A DNA stretch of 46,371 nt from Hyphomicrobiales bacterium (GTDB lineage Bacteria; Pseudomonadota; Alphaproteobacteria; Rhizobiales; Rhizobiaceae). The position numbers and the translations under genes were made by a program. The stretch is from assembly GCA_900466575.1 (NCBI GenBank), contig UBMP01000008.1, positions 286,605-332,975 on the forward strand. Reading direction: 5' to 3'. A model generated the notes under the pieces. It was not told the DNA's origin and did not search any database. It worked only from the letters and a program-made list of their open reading frames with translations. Positions 17,957-27,226 of this stretch are shown one piece after another (positions within the stretch are counted from its first letter, which is position 1; the number at the start of each line of letters is the position of its first letter).

Positions 17957-18631
17957 CTAGGAAGCCCGCAACGGCGCGGAAAGCCAACGCGTCAGGAAGA
18001 CGGCCAGAATGCAACCGAGGGATTGCGCCGCAATAAACGCAGGCACGTCCAGCGGTCGGATGCCGGCAAAGGTGTTGCTCAGTGCGCGGGCAACGGTCAC
18101 AGCCGGGTTGGCGAAGGACGTCGATGCGGTGAACCAATAGGCCGCGACGATATAACCCGAGACGGCCTGCGGGACAGCCTTCGGGTCCGAGCGAAGGGCT
18201 GCAAAGATCGTCAGGAGAAGACCTCCGGCGGCCACCACTTCCGAGACCCATTGTCCAGCGCCGAAACGAACTTTTGTCGAGACCTGCAGAAGCGGCAGGT
18301 CGAACATCAGGTGGGCCAGCCAGACTCCGGCAATAGCGCCCGCAACCTGCACGAGGATATAAGACAACCCGTCGCGCGGCCTCAAGTCACCGATCAGTGA
18401 AAAGGCTCCGGTCACGACCGGATTGAAGTGCGCACCGGACACGGGAGCGAAGATGCTGATCAGGACGTAGAGGATTGCACCGGTCGGGATCGTGTTGCCA
18501 AGAAGGGCGATCGCGGCATTGCCGCCCGCAAGGCGCTCGGCCATGATTCCGGAGCCGACAACGGTTGCGAGAAGCAGGCAGGTTCCGATGAATTCGGCGG
18601 CGAGCCGGCGCCCGAGCGAATATCCGCCCAT
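17957..18631 (-). CDS. aqpS: aquaglyceroporin, arsenic-cluster AqpS type
   Basis: A MIP-family channel of 224 residues with about six hydrophobic segments. The two half-helix motifs are HFNPVV (Asn70, NPV instead of NPA) and FANPAVTVAR (Asn175, with Arg182 behind it). In Sinorhizobium meliloti, AqpS in the ars operon lets arsenite made by ArsC leave the cell down its gradient; the same role is inferred here from the arsR-arsC-aqpS order. Its ATG follows the arsC stop directly, so translation is probably coupled. It is the last gene of the operon. Confidence 0.9.
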   Translation of the reverse strand: MGGYSLGRRLAAEFIGTCLLLATVVGSGIMAERLAGGNAAIALLGNTIPTGAILYVLISIFAPVSGAHFNPVVTGAFSLIGDLRPRDGLSYILVQVAGAIAGVWLAHLMFDLPLLQVSTKVRFGAGQWVSEVVAAGGLLLTIFAALRSDPKAVPQAVSGYIVAAYWFTASTSFANPAVTVARALSNTFAGIRPLDVPAFIAAQSLGCILAVFLTRWLSAPLRAS

Positions 18632-19144
18632 TCAGGCCTCCCGCGCCATCTGCGTGGCACCGTCGAGCTTCCCGATTTCGGCAAGGGCGCTGCGGAGTTG
18701 CTGAGGTGTCATGGTCTCCACGGGAAGGTTCGTCAGGGCCCTCACCCGCAGTTCCAGGAGACGGTAAGCCTCCTCGAAGGCGGCGCGGCGCTCCGCAGGT
18801 GTCGCGCCCTTATGCGCGGGATCGGGGATGCCCCAATGCCCCTTCACAGGCGTACCGGGCCAAAGCGGGCATGTCTCGCCGGCCGCACTGTCGCAGACGG
18901 TGATCACGATATCCATCTTCGGCGCATCGGGAGCCGCGAAGACGTCCCAGCTTTTCGAGGTAAGGCCTGAGACGTCGTAGCCCTTGTCTTTGAGCATCGC
19001 GAGGCCATCCGGATTGGGCTCGCCGCGCGGGTGCGAGCCGGCGGAATAGGCCTTGAACCGACCTTCGCCCAGCCGGTTGATCAATGCTTCACCCAGGATG
19101 GAGCGAGCGGAATTGGCAGTGCAAAGAATGAGAATATTGAGCAT
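18632..19144 (-). CDS. arsC: arsenate reductase, low-molecular-weight phosphatase fold
   Basis: Reduces arsenate to arsenite. The 170-residue product has the phosphatase loop LCTANSARS with Cys8 and Arg14 (CX5R) and two further cysteines, Cys84 (TVCDSA) and Cys92 (ETCPLWPG), the three-cysteine set of the ArsC group that relays a disulfide to thioredoxin or a similar donor. It is about 30 residues longer than the classic 130-140-residue forms, the extra part being a helical C-terminus with TPAERRAAFEEAYRLL. The ATG at 19144 lies 7 bases after the arsR stop. Confidence 0.92.
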   Translation of the reverse strand: MLNILILCTANSARSILGEALINRLGEGRFKAYSAGSHPRGEPNPDGLAMLKDKGYDVSGLTSKSWDVFAAPDAPKMDIVITVCDSAAGETCPLWPGTPVKGHWGIPDPAHKGATPAERRAAFEEAYRLLELRVRALTNLPVETMTPQQLRSALAEIGKLDGATQMAREA

Positions 19145-19151
19145 GGGAACC

Positions 19152-19484
19152 TCAGCAGCAGCGTTTGAGGGCATCGAAGGCGGGCGCGCAGAGCGATGCG
19201 TCGCCTCCGCAGCAGTCTTCCATCAAAAATCCGAGGAGTGACTGCATAGTCTCCATGTCGGCGTGATACCGGATGTTGCGCCCTTCCCGCTCGCTCGCGA
19301 CCAGACGGGCCTGCGACAGGACAGACAGATTCGCGGACAGCGTGTTCGGAAGAGCATGGAGAGCAGCCGCAATCTCGCCCGCGACCGCCCCGTCGGGGCC
19401 TGCCTTGACCAGATATCTGAAAATGTCGAGCCGCTGTTCATGTCCAAGAGCAGACAACGCGGTGAGTGCCAATTTCTTTTCCAT
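19152..19484 (-). CDS. arsR: ArsR-family arsenic-responsive repressor
   Basis: A winged-helix ArsR/SmtB repressor of 110 residues. The recognition helix is in [19 protein letters not shown], followed by the wing [10 protein letters not shown]. It lacks the ELCVCDL arsenite site of the plasmid type but has C-terminal cysteines at 91, 92, 99, 109 and 110 ([12 protein letters not shown] and KRCC), recalling the Cys95-Cys96-Cys102 site known in Acidithiobacillus ArsR. The first gene of arsR-arsC-aqpS, it probably represses its own operon until arsenite binds. It is divergent from fumC. Confidence 0.9.
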   Translation of the reverse strand: MEKKLALTALSALGHEQRLDIFRYLVKAGPDGAVAGEIAAALHALPNTLSANLSVLSQARLVASEREGRNIRYHADMETMQSLLGFLMEDCCGGDASLCAPAFDALKRCC

Positions 19485-19514
19485 ATTTCCAGAAATCACG
19501 AATTATAGAAATAT
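19483..19514 (-). promoter_or_regulatory. arsR promoter and possible ArsR operator
   Basis: On the minus strand TATAAT (19507-19502) is the -10, with TTCATA as -35 at 17-base spacing; the leader would be only about 12-15 bases. The perfect arms ATATTTC (19483-19489) and GAAATAT (19508-19514) bracket the -10, a fitting place for repressor binding. The operator identity is an inference. Confidence 0.45.
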
Positions 19515-19546
19515 ACAAGTTCCTTATGAATTTTTCCGCGTGCTTA

Positions 19547-19574
19547 TTTCACTCTTGCACGACGCACCTATATT
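19547..19574 (+). promoter_or_regulatory. fumC: predicted fumC promoter
   Basis: TTTCAC (19547-19552) and TATATT (19569-19574) are 16 bases apart and lie 38 bases before the fumC ATG. The match to a housekeeping promoter is moderate. Confidence 0.4.
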
Positions 19575-19611
19575 CTCGAAACATGCAACCCGCCCCCTCC
19601 GGAGATCTTCA

Positions 19612-20997
19612 ATGTCCGCTACCCGCACCGAAACCGATACATTCGGCCCGATCGAAGTCGCCAGTGACAAGTATTGGGGGGCGCAAGCGGAGCGATCGCT
19701 CGGCAATTTCAAGATCGGCTGGGAGAAGCAGCCGACCGCGATCATTCGTGCGCTGGGTCTCATCAAGGAAGCCTCGGCCAAGGCGAACATGAAGCTCGGC
19801 AAACTATCGTCGGAAATCGGCGACGTCGTCATCCAGGCGGCACGCGAAGTCTCTTCCGGCAAGCTGGATGCCCATTTCCCGCTTTCCGTCTGGCAGACGG
19901 GTTCCGGCACGCAGACGAACATGAATGTCAACGAGGTGATATCGAACCGCGCCATCGAGATGCTGGGCGGCGAGATGGGCTCGAAAAAGCCGATCCATCC
20001 CAATGATCACGTCAACATGAGCCAGTCGTCCAACGACACGTTTCCGACGGCGATGCATGTCGCCGCAGCGACCGAGGTCACAGGCCATCTGATCCCGGCA
20101 CTCGAAGAACTGCATATGGCGCTCGACGCCAAGCGCAAGGAATTCGGCCATATTATCAAGATCGGGCGCACCCACACGCAGGACGCGACGCCGCTGACGC
20201 TGGGTCAGGAGTTTTCGGGCTATGCCGCGCAAGTCGGAACCGCCATCCGAAATATCCGGGCGAGCCTTCCGGGGCTATATGAGCTGGCACAGGGCGGCAC
20301 CGCCGTCGGCACGGGGCTCAATGCGCCGGAAGGCTTTGCCGAGCAGGTGGCCTTCAACATCGCCGAGTTGACCGGTCTCCCCTTCGTCACCGCGCCCAAC
20401 AAGTTCGAAGTCATGGCGGCGCATGATGCCCTGGTTTTTGTCCATGGCGCCATCAATGCCGCCGCGGTCGCGCTCTTCAAGATCGCCAACGACATCCGCT
20501 TCCTCGGTTCGGGTCCCCGCTCCGGCCTTGGCGAACTGGCATTGCCGGAAAACGAACCCGGGTCGTCGATCATGCCGGGCAAGGTCAACCCGACGCAGTC
20601 GGAAGCGCTGACCCAGGTCTGCGCACAGATCTTCGGCAATCACGCAACGCTGACCTTCGCCGGCAGCCAGGGCCATTTCGAGCTGAATGTCTATAATCCC
20701 GTCATGGCCTATAATTTCCTGCAGTCGGTGCAGCTGCTGGGCGATGCCGCCCGCTCCTTCACCGAACATTGCGTGCGCGGCATCGAGGCGCGCGAGGACA
20801 ATATCAAGGCGGCCCTCGAACGCTCCCTGATGCTGGTGACCGCACTCGCCCCGAAAATCGGCTACGACAACGCCGCCAAGATCGCCAAGACCGCCCACAA
20901 GCACGGCACGACGCTTCGCGAGGAGGCGCTGAAAAGCGGGCTGGTGAGCGCGGAGGAGTATGACACGATCGTGCGGCCGGAACTGATGATCGGGTAA
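19612..20997 (+). CDS. fumC: fumarate hydratase, class II (iron-independent)
   Basis: Converts fumarate to malate in the TCA cycle. The 461-residue product belongs to the fumarase/aspartase superfamily, with the signature loop [11 protein letters not shown] (Ser318-Ser319), [13 protein letters not shown] and [16 protein letters not shown] containing a catalytic histidine. It needs no metal and resists oxidants. The ATG at 19612 has GGAG upstream. It is followed in the same direction by an unrelated class I fumarase, so the window has both kinds next to each other. The 7-bp inverted repeat TTCAAAC/GTTTGAA (21000-21020) just past its stop may end or stabilise the transcript. Confidence 0.97.
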   Translation: MSATRTETDTFGPIEVASDKYWGAQAERSLGNFKIGWEKQPTAIIRALGLIKEASAKANMKLGKLSSEIGDVVIQAAREVSSGKLDAHFPLSVWQTGSGTQTNMNVNEVISNRAIEMLGGEMGSKKPIHPNDHVNMSQSSNDTFPTAMHVAAATEVTGHLIPALEELHMALDAKRKEFGHIIKIGRTHTQDATPLTLGQEFSGYAAQVGTAIRNIRASLPGLYELAQGGTAVGTGLNAPEGFAEQVAFNIAELTGLPFVTAPNKFEVMAAHDALVFVHGAINAAAVALFKIANDIRFLGSGPRSGLGELALPENEPGSSIMPGKVNPTQSEALTQVCAQIFGNHATLTFAGSQGHFELNVYNPVMAYNFLQSVQLLGDAARSFTEHCVRGIEAREDNIKAALERSLMLVTALAPKIGYDNAAKIAKTAHKHGTTLREEALKSGLVSAEEYDTIVRPELMIG

Positions 20998-21071
20998 AGT
21001 TCAAACCTAAACCGTTTGAATGCTGCATCTGCCCCTTTGCCGGTAATTGCTTTTTAAAAATCAGATGATTA

Positions 21072-21108
21072 GACAGTCTCCGACCTCTTTTTCCCAGCGG
21101 AGACTGTC
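21072..21108 (+). promoter_or_regulatory. hairpin that buries the ribosome binding site of the class I fumarase
   Basis: GACAGTCTCCG (21072-21082) and CGGAGACTGTC (21098-21108) are perfect 11-bp inverted arms around a pyrimidine-rich 15-base loop. The only good ribosome binding site, GGAG at 21099-21102, is 9 bases before the ATG at 21112 and lies inside the 3' arm. As RNA this would block translation unless opened; as DNA it could be an operator. Confidence 0.65.
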
Positions 21109-21111
21109 CAG

Positions 21112-22719
21112 ATGGCAGACGATCTTTTTCCCCTCGGTTCCGACACCACGCCTTACCGGAAGATTTCGAGCGACTACGTGTCGGTCGAGACGTTTCGCGG
21201 ACAGGATATCCTGACGGTGGAGCCGGAGGGCATCCGGCTTCTGGCGGAAACGGCGCTGGCCGATATCAACCATCTGCTGCGTCCCGGCCATCTGAAGCAG
21301 CTTGCGACCATTCTGGAAGATCCGGAAGCGACCGAGAACGACCGTTTCGTCGCCTATGACCTGCTGAAGAACGCCAATATTGCTGCCGGCGGCATCCTGC
21401 CGATGTGTCAGGATACGGGCACGGCGATCGTGATGGCCAAGAAGGGCCGCCGCGTCTGGACCGAAGGCGGCGACTATGAGGCGATGGCGCAGGGCATTCT
21501 CGACGCCTATCAGAAGAAGAACCTGCGCTATTCGCAGCTCGCGCCGCTCAAGATGTTCGAAGAAAAGAACACCCGCAACAACCTGCCGGCGCAGATCGAC
21601 ATCTACGAGGAAGGCACGGACGAGTACAAGTTCCTCTTCATGGCCAAGGGCGGCGGCTCGGCCAACAAGACCTATCTCTATCAGGCAACCCCTTCGCTGC
21701 TCACGCACGACCGCATGGTCGAGTTCCTGAAGGAAAAGATCCTGACGCTCGGCACGTCCGCCTGTCCCCCCTATCACCTCGCCATCGTCATCGGCGGCAC
21801 GTCTGCCGAGATGAATCTCAAGACGGTGAAGCTCGCCTCCGCGCGCTATCTCGACGAATTGCCGACAGAGGGCTCGGAGAGCGGCCACGCTTTCCGCGAT
21901 CTCGAGATGGAAGCAGAGATCCACAAGCTGACGCAGTCGCTCGGCGTCGGCGCGCAGTTTGGCGGCAAGTATTTCTGTCATGACGTGCGCGTCATCCGCC
22001 TGCCCCGCCATGGCGCATCGCTGCCCATCGGCCTCGGCGTTTCCTGTTCGGCAGACCGTCAGGCGAAGGGCAAGATCACCAGGGACGGTATCTTCATCGA
22101 GCAGCTTGAGACCGAACCGGCAAAGTATATGCCGGAAATCGACGAGGCGAAGCTCTCGGAGCATGTCATCAAGGTCGACCTCAACCGGCCGATGAAGGAT
22201 GTTCTCGCCGAATTGACCAAGCATCCGGTCAAGACGCAGCTTTCGCTGACCGGCACGATCATCGTGGCGCGCGATCTGGCACACGCGAAGATCCGCTCGA
22301 TCCTCGAAGCCGGCGGCGAGATGCCGCAATACATGAAGGATCATCCGGTATACTACGCCGGCCCTGCCAAGACACCGGAAGGCATGCCGTCGGGCTCCTT
22401 CGGCCCGACGACGGCCGGCCGCATGGACAGCTATGTCGACCAGTTCCAGTCTTTCGGTGGCTCCATGGTGATGCTCGCCAAGGGCAACCGCTCCAAGGCC
22501 GTGCGCGACGCCTGCGCGCGCCATGGCGGCTTCTATCTCGGCTCGATCGGCGGTCCGGCAGCGCGCCTGGCGCAGGACTGCATCCGGAAGGTTGAGGTTC
22601 TGGAGTTCCCGGAACTTGGGATGGAAGCGGTCTGGAAGATCGAGGTGGAAAACTTCCCAGCCTTCATCGTCATCGATGACAAGGGGAATGATTTCTTTAA
22701 GGAATTGAACCTCGGCTGA
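21112..22719 (+). CDS. fumarate hydratase, class I ([4Fe-4S])
   Basis: Iron-sulfur fumarase of 535 residues, the length of the single-chain FumA/FumB type, catalysing the same fumarate-malate step as the neighbouring FumC with no sequence relation to it. Likely cluster cysteines are Cys99 ([10 protein letters not shown]), Cys218 ([11 protein letters not shown]) and Cys312 (VSCSADRQ). The C-terminal beta domain has the GPTTAGRMD and [12 protein letters not shown] segments. Such enzymes are oxygen- and iron-sensitive, so expression is expected to vary with iron or redox. The start is fixed by the SD in the upstream hairpin. A clear terminator follows. Confidence 0.95.
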   Translation: MADDLFPLGSDTTPYRKISSDYVSVETFRGQDILTVEPEGIRLLAETALADINHLLRPGHLKQLATILEDPEATENDRFVAYDLLKNANIAAGGILPMCQDTGTAIVMAKKGRRVWTEGGDYEAMAQGILDAYQKKNLRYSQLAPLKMFEEKNTRNNLPAQIDIYEEGTDEYKFLFMAKGGGSANKTYLYQATPSLLTHDRMVEFLKEKILTLGTSACPPYHLAIVIGGTSAEMNLKTVKLASARYLDELPTEGSESGHAFRDLEMEAEIHKLTQSLGVGAQFGGKYFCHDVRVIRLPRHGASLPIGLGVSCSADRQAKGKITRDGIFIEQLETEPAKYMPEIDEAKLSEHVIKVDLNRPMKDVLAELTKHPVKTQLSLTGTIIVARDLAHAKIRSILEAGGEMPQYMKDHPVYYAGPAKTPEGMPSGSFGPTTAGRMDSYVDQFQSFGGSMVMLAKGNRSKAVRDACARHGGFYLGSIGGPAARLAQDCIRKVEVLEFPELGMEAVWKIEVENFPAFIVIDDKGNDFFKELNLG

Positions 22720-22740
22720 TCCAGATCGGAACAACTTGGG

Positions 22741-22790
22741 GAGCCGCGGATGACGACACAGATGCCGTCAAAATCCGCGGCTCTTTATTT
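22741..22790 (+). terminator. intrinsic terminator of the class I fumarase gene
   Basis: GAGCCGCGGAT (22741-22751) and ATCCGCGGCTC (22773-22783) make a perfect 11-bp stem followed by TTTATTT, 21 bases after the stop. Confidence 0.85.
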
Positions 22791-22897
22791 GAGTGAGTAT
22801 TCAATAATTTGGGTCTCTACTACCTATAATTAATGCTTTTCAAACAAATTACCCCTAGAACTTTCAATATGCATTTTTGAGTATTTGGGGGTATTTT

Positions 22898-23971
22898 ATG
22901 TCGTCGACGCCTGTGCAACCAAAGGTTCAGGTACCGGACATAGCTGCACAAGTCACCTATGCCATGCGTAGCATGGGCGTTCCGCCGATCCCGCGCAATT
23001 ATGAACTCTTCTACGAAGCCTATATTGGCTCCAACCCGAAGCTCACCCGTGAACTGGCAGCCCTTGGCAACAAGGCTACACAGCGCGAACTGGATGCCAT
23101 TGGCGAACAGTATTTCGGCGATCAGCACCGCGCCAATCTCGTTGAGGGCGCGCACACGAAAATCCTTTCGGAGCTTGAGGGTCTACTGCGGATCCTGAAG
23201 CAGGAGCAGACCTCGCTCGAGAGCTACAACAAGCTGCTCGGGGAGACGTTTACGCGCATCAACACGAAGAACGCCTCCAGCGCCGATCTGCTTCGAAACG
23301 CAATCAGCATCCTGTCGGACGCAACCGGCGACACGATGGCGCAAGGTGCCGTCATGGTGCAGAACGTGGTCGAGAAGTCCGCGGAAATGGACCTCGTCCG
23401 CAAGGAGCTCGACGAATACAAGCGCATCGCCAATACGGACTCGCTGACGCGCCTTGCCAACCGCCGCGCCTTTGACGACAAGCTCGCGCATATCTACAGC
23501 GAGAAGAAACAGATGTCGCTGACGGCGCTCGTGCTCTGCGATATCGATCACTTCAAGAAGATCAATGACAGCTTCGGCCATCCCGTTGGCGACAAGATTC
23601 TGGCAACGGTTGGCAACGTCATCAAGGCCAATGTTCGCAAGGACGTCTTCGTTGCCCGCACCGGCGGCGAGGAATTCGCGATCATCATCGAGGGCAACAC
23701 GGAAGGCGAAGCCTTGCAGATCGCCGAACGCATCCGCAAGGCGCTGGAAGCCACCCCGTTCAAGAACTCCAAGACGGGCGTCGATTACGGCCCGGTCACC
23801 CTGTCGCTCGGTGTGTCCATGGCCTGCGACAGCGAGGATCCGAACGAGATCTATTCGAAGTCGGACATTGCCCTCTACTGCGCCAAGAACTCCGGCCGCA
23901 ACCGCGCACTGCTGTTCGAAGACGGCATGAAGAAGGACTCGGCCAAGAGCTGGCTGCTTTACCGCAAGTAA
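22898..23971 (+). CDS. GGDEF-domain diguanylate cyclase
   Basis: Predicted to make cyclic di-GMP from two GTP. In the 357-residue soluble protein the N-terminal 180 residues are helical with no membrane segment (similar to cytosolic rhizobial GGDEF proteins), and the C-terminal cyclase domain has CDIDHFKKINDSFGHPVGD and the active-site GGEEF at 256-260, an active variant of GGDEF. No RxxD inhibitory site stands five residues before it, so product inhibition by that route is unlikely. The ATG at 22898 follows a GGGGG run. The upstream gap is AT-rich. A short hairpin terminator follows. Confidence 0.92.
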   Translation: MSSTPVQPKVQVPDIAAQVTYAMRSMGVPPIPRNYELFYEAYIGSNPKLTRELAALGNKATQRELDAIGEQYFGDQHRANLVEGAHTKILSELEGLLRILKQEQTSLESYNKLLGETFTRINTKNASSADLLRNAISILSDATGDTMAQGAVMVQNVVEKSAEMDLVRKELDEYKRIANTDSLTRLANRRAFDDKLAHIYSEKKQMSLTALVLCDIDHFKKINDSFGHPVGDKILATVGNVIKANVRKDVFVARTGGEEFAIIIEGNTEGEALQIAERIRKALEATPFKNSKTGVDYGPVTLSLGVSMACDSEDPNEIYSKSDIALYCAKNSGRNRALLFEDGMKKDSAKSWLLYRK

Positions 23972-23997
23972 AGCAACGAAAGTCCTCAGCAGCATGC

Positions 23998-24030
23998 AAG
24001 GCGTCCGTAAGGGCGCCTTTTGTGTTTCTG
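23998..24030 (+). terminator. terminator of the GGDEF gene
   Basis: AAGGCG (23998-24003) pairs with CGCCTT (24014-24019), followed by a T-rich TTGTGTTT, 26 bases past the stop. Confidence 0.6.
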
Positions 24031-24133
24031 GCGACGGAACCCTCCCGGCCACCGGCGCATTTCAGCCTCACGGCTGATTGATCCGGGAAGACCTCCAGCA
24101 TCAGTCGGATCGATGGCCCGAGAAGGAGTTTTC

Positions 24134-24499
24134 ATGAAGACGATCGTCCGCTCTATGCTTGCCCTTGCCGCTGTCACCGTGGTGGGACTTGCAAGCCATC
24201 ATGCCAACGCCGCCAGCTTCGATTGCGACTCCAAGACGCTGGCTCCGGACGAAACCGCGATTTGCGCCAACCGCGACCTCAACGATCTCGACGTCCGCAT
24301 GGCCACCGAATTCAAATGGCTGTCCGGCATGTACGCCATGGGTGTGCGCGGCGAATTGCAGGACCAGCAGACAGCCTGGCTCAAGACGCGCCAGGCCTGC
24401 CAGTCGGATGTCGCCTGCATCCGCAAGGCCTATGAGGATAGGCTGAAGGTCTTCGAGGACGATTATAACAAGTTCGAACGACCAGCGCCGTCGAAATAA
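24134..24499 (+). CDS. LprI-like (DUF1311) exported protein
   Basis: A 121-residue periplasmic protein with a signal peptide cut near ANA (residue 26). The mature part has four cysteines (31, 44, 89, 95), probably two disulfides, and the pattern SFDCDSKTLAPDETAICANRDLNDLD...LKTRQACQSDVACIRKAYEDRL of the LprI N-terminal domain, some members of which bind lysozyme. Whether this one does is not known. The start has AAGGAG upstream. It is a single gene facing ilvD across a shared terminator. Confidence 0.82.
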   Translation: MKTIVRSMLALAAVTVVGLASHHANAASFDCDSKTLAPDETAICANRDLNDLDVRMATEFKWLSGMYAMGVRGELQDQQTAWLKTRQACQSDVACIRKAYEDRLKVFEDDYNKFERPAPSK

Positions 24500-24515
24500 G
24501 AGGCTTCTGAAACGC

Positions 24516-24550
24516 AAAAGACCCGGCTGCTATGCGCGGCCGGGTCTTTT
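24516..24550. terminator. bidirectional terminator between the LprI-like gene and ilvD
   Basis: AAAAGACCCGGC (24516-24527) and GCCGGGTCTTTT (24539-24550) form a perfect 12-bp stem with A-run and T-run ends. It can serve both convergent genes. Confidence 0.9.
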
Positions 24551-24575
24551 GATGTGCGCGAAGAGAGATCGAGGA

Positions 24576-26420
24576 TCAGTTGTATTCGTCCGGCAGGATG
24601 CGGACGGCGCCGCGGTCGGCCGAGGTTGCGAAGGCGGCATAGGCTTTCAGCGCCTGGCTGACATTGCGCTTGCGCGGATGTTCCGGCTTCCAGCCCTTGG
24701 CGTCCTGTTCGGCGCGGCGCTTATCGAGCTCTTCCTTGCCGACGATCAGGTTGATCGTGCGGTTAGGGATGTCGATCTCGATGATATCGCCGTTCTTGAC
24801 GAGGCCGATCGTGCCGCCGTTTGCCGCTTCCGGCGAGGCGTGGCCGATGGAGAGGCCGGACGTGCCGCCGGAAAAGCGGCCGTCGGTCAAGAGTGCGCAG
24901 ACCTTGCCGAGGCCCTTGGACTTCAGGTAGCTCGTCGGATAGAGCATTTCCTGCATCCCCGGGCCGCCCTTCGGGCCTTCGTAGCGGATGACGACGACGT
25001 CGCCGGCTTTGACCTCGTTGCCGAGAATACCCTTGACGGCAGCGTCCTGGCTTTCGAAGACGACTGCGGGACCCGTGAACTTCAGGATGCTTTCGTCCAC
25101 GCCGGCCGTCTTCACGATGCAGCCGTCGAGCGCGATGTTGCCCTTGAGGACGGCGAGACCGCCATCCTTCGAGAACGGATGCTCGACCGAGCGGATGACG
25201 CCGCCCTTGCGGTCCATGTCGAGTTCTTCCCAGCGCTCTTCCTGGCTGAATGCGGTCTGCGTCGGCACGCCGCCCGGAGCTGCGAGGAAGAAGTTGCGAA
25301 CCGTCTCCGAGTTCGTGCGCATGATGTCCCAGCGGTCCAACGCATCGCCGAGCGTTGCGGCATGGACGGTCGGGCTGTCGCGGTTGATCAGGCCGCCGCG
25401 GTCGAGTTCACCGAGGATGGCCATGATGCCGCCGGCGCGGTGGACGTCTTCCATATGCACGTCGCTCTTGGCGGGCGCGACCTTGGAGAGGCAGGGCACC
25501 TTGCGCGACAACTGGTCGATGTCGTCCATGGTGAAGTCGATCTCGCCCTCATGGGCGGCAGCGAGGATGTGCAGAACCGTGTTCGTGGAGCCGCCCATGG
25601 CGATGTCGAGCGCCATCGCGTTCTCGAAAGCCTGCTTGTTGGCGACATTGCGCGGCAGGACGCTTGTGTCTTCCTGCTCGTAGTAACGGCGGGTGATGTC
25701 GACGATCTGATGGCCGGCCTCGACGAAAAGGCGGCGGCGGTCAGCATGTGTTGCCAGCGTCGAGCCGTTGCCCGGCAGGGAGAGGCCAAGCGCTTCCGTC
25801 AGACAGTTCATCGAGTTGGCGGTGAACATGCCGGAGCAGGAGCCGCAGGTGGGGCAGGCCGAACGCTCGATCGCGTTGACTTCCTCATCCGTGTAGCTCT
25901 CATCGGCTGCGGCGACCATGGCGTCAACCAGGTCAAGGGCGTGCTTCTTGCCCTTCAGCACGACCTTGCCGGCTTCCATCGGACCACCCGAGACGAAGAT
26001 CGACGGAATGTTGAGGCGAAGCGAGGCCATCAGCATGCCGGGGGTGATCTTGTCGCAGTTGGAGATGCAGACCATGGCGTCGGCGCAGTGCGCGTTGACC
26101 ATGTATTCGACGCTGTCGGCGATAAGTTCGCGGCTCGGCAGCGAATAGAGCATGCCGTCATGGCCCATGGCGATGCCGTCGTCGACAGCGATCGTGTTGA
26201 ACTCCTTGGCGATGCCGCCGGCCGCTTCGATCTCGCGCGCGACGAGCTGGCCGAGATCCTTCAGGTGGACGTGGCCGGGCACGAACTGCGTAAACGAGTT
26301 GACCACGGCAATGATCGGCTTGCCGAAATCGCCGTCCTTCATGCCCGTGGCGCGCCAAAGGCCGCGCGCACCGGCCATGTTGCGGCCATGGGTCGTGGTT
26401 CTCGAACGATAAGCAGGCAT
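24576..26420 (-). CDS. ilvD: dihydroxy-acid dehydratase
   Basis: Third step of valine and isoleucine synthesis: dehydrates 2,3-dihydroxy-isovalerate or -methylvalerate with an iron-sulfur cluster. The 614-residue product is full length. Cluster and metal residues are visible: Cys122 in [11 protein letters not shown], Cys195 in [11 protein letters not shown], Asp80/Asp81 in [13 protein letters not shown], and [15 protein letters not shown] near the C-terminus. It is transcribed alone, divergently from the nuclease gene. In its leader TTGGCG-N5-CGCCAA (26448-26464) forms a short palindrome of unknown use. Confidence 0.97.
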   Translation of the reverse strand: MPAYRSRTTTHGRNMAGARGLWRATGMKDGDFGKPIIAVVNSFTQFVPGHVHLKDLGQLVAREIEAAGGIAKEFNTIAVDDGIAMGHDGMLYSLPSRELIADSVEYMVNAHCADAMVCISNCDKITPGMLMASLRLNIPSIFVSGGPMEAGKVVLKGKKHALDLVDAMVAAADESYTDEEVNAIERSACPTCGSCSGMFTANSMNCLTEALGLSLPGNGSTLATHADRRRLFVEAGHQIVDITRRYYEQEDTSVLPRNVANKQAFENAMALDIAMGGSTNTVLHILAAAHEGEIDFTMDDIDQLSRKVPCLSKVAPAKSDVHMEDVHRAGGIMAILGELDRGGLINRDSPTVHAATLGDALDRWDIMRTNSETVRNFFLAAPGGVPTQTAFSQEERWEELDMDRKGGVIRSVEHPFSKDGGLAVLKGNIALDGCIVKTAGVDESILKFTGPAVVFESQDAAVKGILGNEVKAGDVVVIRYEGPKGGPGMQEMLYPTSYLKSKGLGKVCALLTDGRFSGGTSGLSIGHASPEAANGGTIGLVKNGDIIEIDIPNRTINLIVGKEELDKRRAEQDAKGWKPEHPRKRNVSQALKAYAAFATSADRGAVRILPDEYN

Positions 26421-26447
26421 GGGCTTTTCCTCGGGCTGAGCTGTTTT

Positions 26448-26464
26448 TTGGCGTTTTACGCCAA
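26448..26464. promoter_or_regulatory. palindrome in the ilvD leader
   Basis: TTGGCG-TTTTA-CGCCAA, perfect 6-bp arms, 28 bases before the ilvD start. It could be an operator or an RNA hairpin; no T-run in the direction of ilvD follows. Confidence 0.35.
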
Positions 26465-26544
26465 CAACATGGCAAAACGCATCTCAAATTCATGTGTTCG
26501 TCCTACAGCAAGCGGCGTGAACTGTCACTATCGGTTCGGCCCGT

Positions 26545-26564
26545 TCCGGTACGCTCCGGTACGC
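26545..26564. repeat. 10-bp tandem repeat upstream of ilvD and the nuclease gene
   Basis: TCCGGTACGC occurs twice in a row (26545-26554, 26555-26564) in the 221-base divergent gap. Each copy holds the palindrome CCGGTACGC in part (GGTACC-like core). Nothing else in the gap is recognisable as a gene. Confidence 0.5.
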
Positions 26565-26641
26565 CCCGGGCGACCGTCCTGCTAAGCAAATCGAAACGGT
26601 TGCGCCATTAGGCTTGCTCGCGAGATTCGAGAGGCGGGCTC

Positions 26642-27151
26642 ATGCTGCGGCATATTTTCAGGACGATGGTTTCGGCGGCGGTACTGACGGCCGTGTGGGT
26701 TCTGTTGCCGGCAAGCGAAGTCGCCAAGCTCACCGATCATGCTTCCGCACGCTCGGCGCCCGAGGTGACCCCTTCCCCTGAAACGACAGGAGCCATCCCG
26801 CGGGCCACCCGTTTCACCTTCTGTGGCGGCGATGGCATGATCAACTGCGTGGTGGATGGCGATACGTTCCGGCTTGGCGGCGACAAGATCCGCATTGCCG
26901 ATATCGACACCCCCGAGCTTCATCCTGCCCGCTGCGCTTACGAGCAGGCGCTGGGCGAAGCAGCGAAGCAGCGGCTGCTGGAACTGCTGAACGCCGGGCC
27001 GTTCGACCTGAAGCCGATTGACCGCGACACCGACAGATATGGCCGCAAACTGCGCGTCGTGATGCGTGGCGGCAAGTCGCTGGGCGACGTGCTGGTCATG
27101 GAAGGTCTGGCCCGCACATGGGAAGGCCGGCGCCGCGGCTGGTGCAACTGA
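26642..27151 (+). CDS. SNase-like (thermonuclease family) exported nuclease
   Basis: A 169-residue protein with an N-terminal hydrophobic signal or anchor (about 8-24) and a staphylococcal-nuclease-like domain. The start of the domain, INCVVDGDTFRLGGDKIRIADIDTPEL (Asp72, Asp74, Arg84, Asp89), and DRYGRKLRVV (with the second catalytic-type arginine) match the family, whose members cut DNA or RNA with calcium. Cysteines at 61, 69, 98 and near the end could form disulfides in the periplasm. Substrate and role are not known. The next gene on this strand starts 75 bases later. Confidence 0.85.
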   Translation: MLRHIFRTMVSAAVLTAVWVLLPASEVAKLTDHASARSAPEVTPSPETTGAIPRATRFTFCGGDGMINCVVDGDTFRLGGDKIRIADIDTPELHPARCAYEQALGEAAKQRLLELLNAGPFDLKPIDRDTDRYGRKLRVVMRGGKSLGDVLVMEGLARTWEGRRRGWCN

Positions 27152-27226
27152 CAAAACCAAATGAATGACATGGGCGACAGAGGAGACTATCCTGTCGCCG
27201 ATTTGGAAATGGAATGCGAGGCAGAC

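Noticed and set aside
19612-22719. Tandem duplication of a fumarase gene
   Set aside because: The two proteins share no motifs; they belong to different families with the same reaction.
26421-26493. Leader peptide [15 protein letters not shown] before ilvD as an attenuator
   Set aside because: It lacks the Ile/Val/Leu codon run expected for ilv attenuation and no terminator/antiterminator pair follows; it also runs on in another frame into ilvD.
24549-26585. 678-codon plus-strand frame over ilvD
   Set aside because: Antisense to an unmistakable IlvD.
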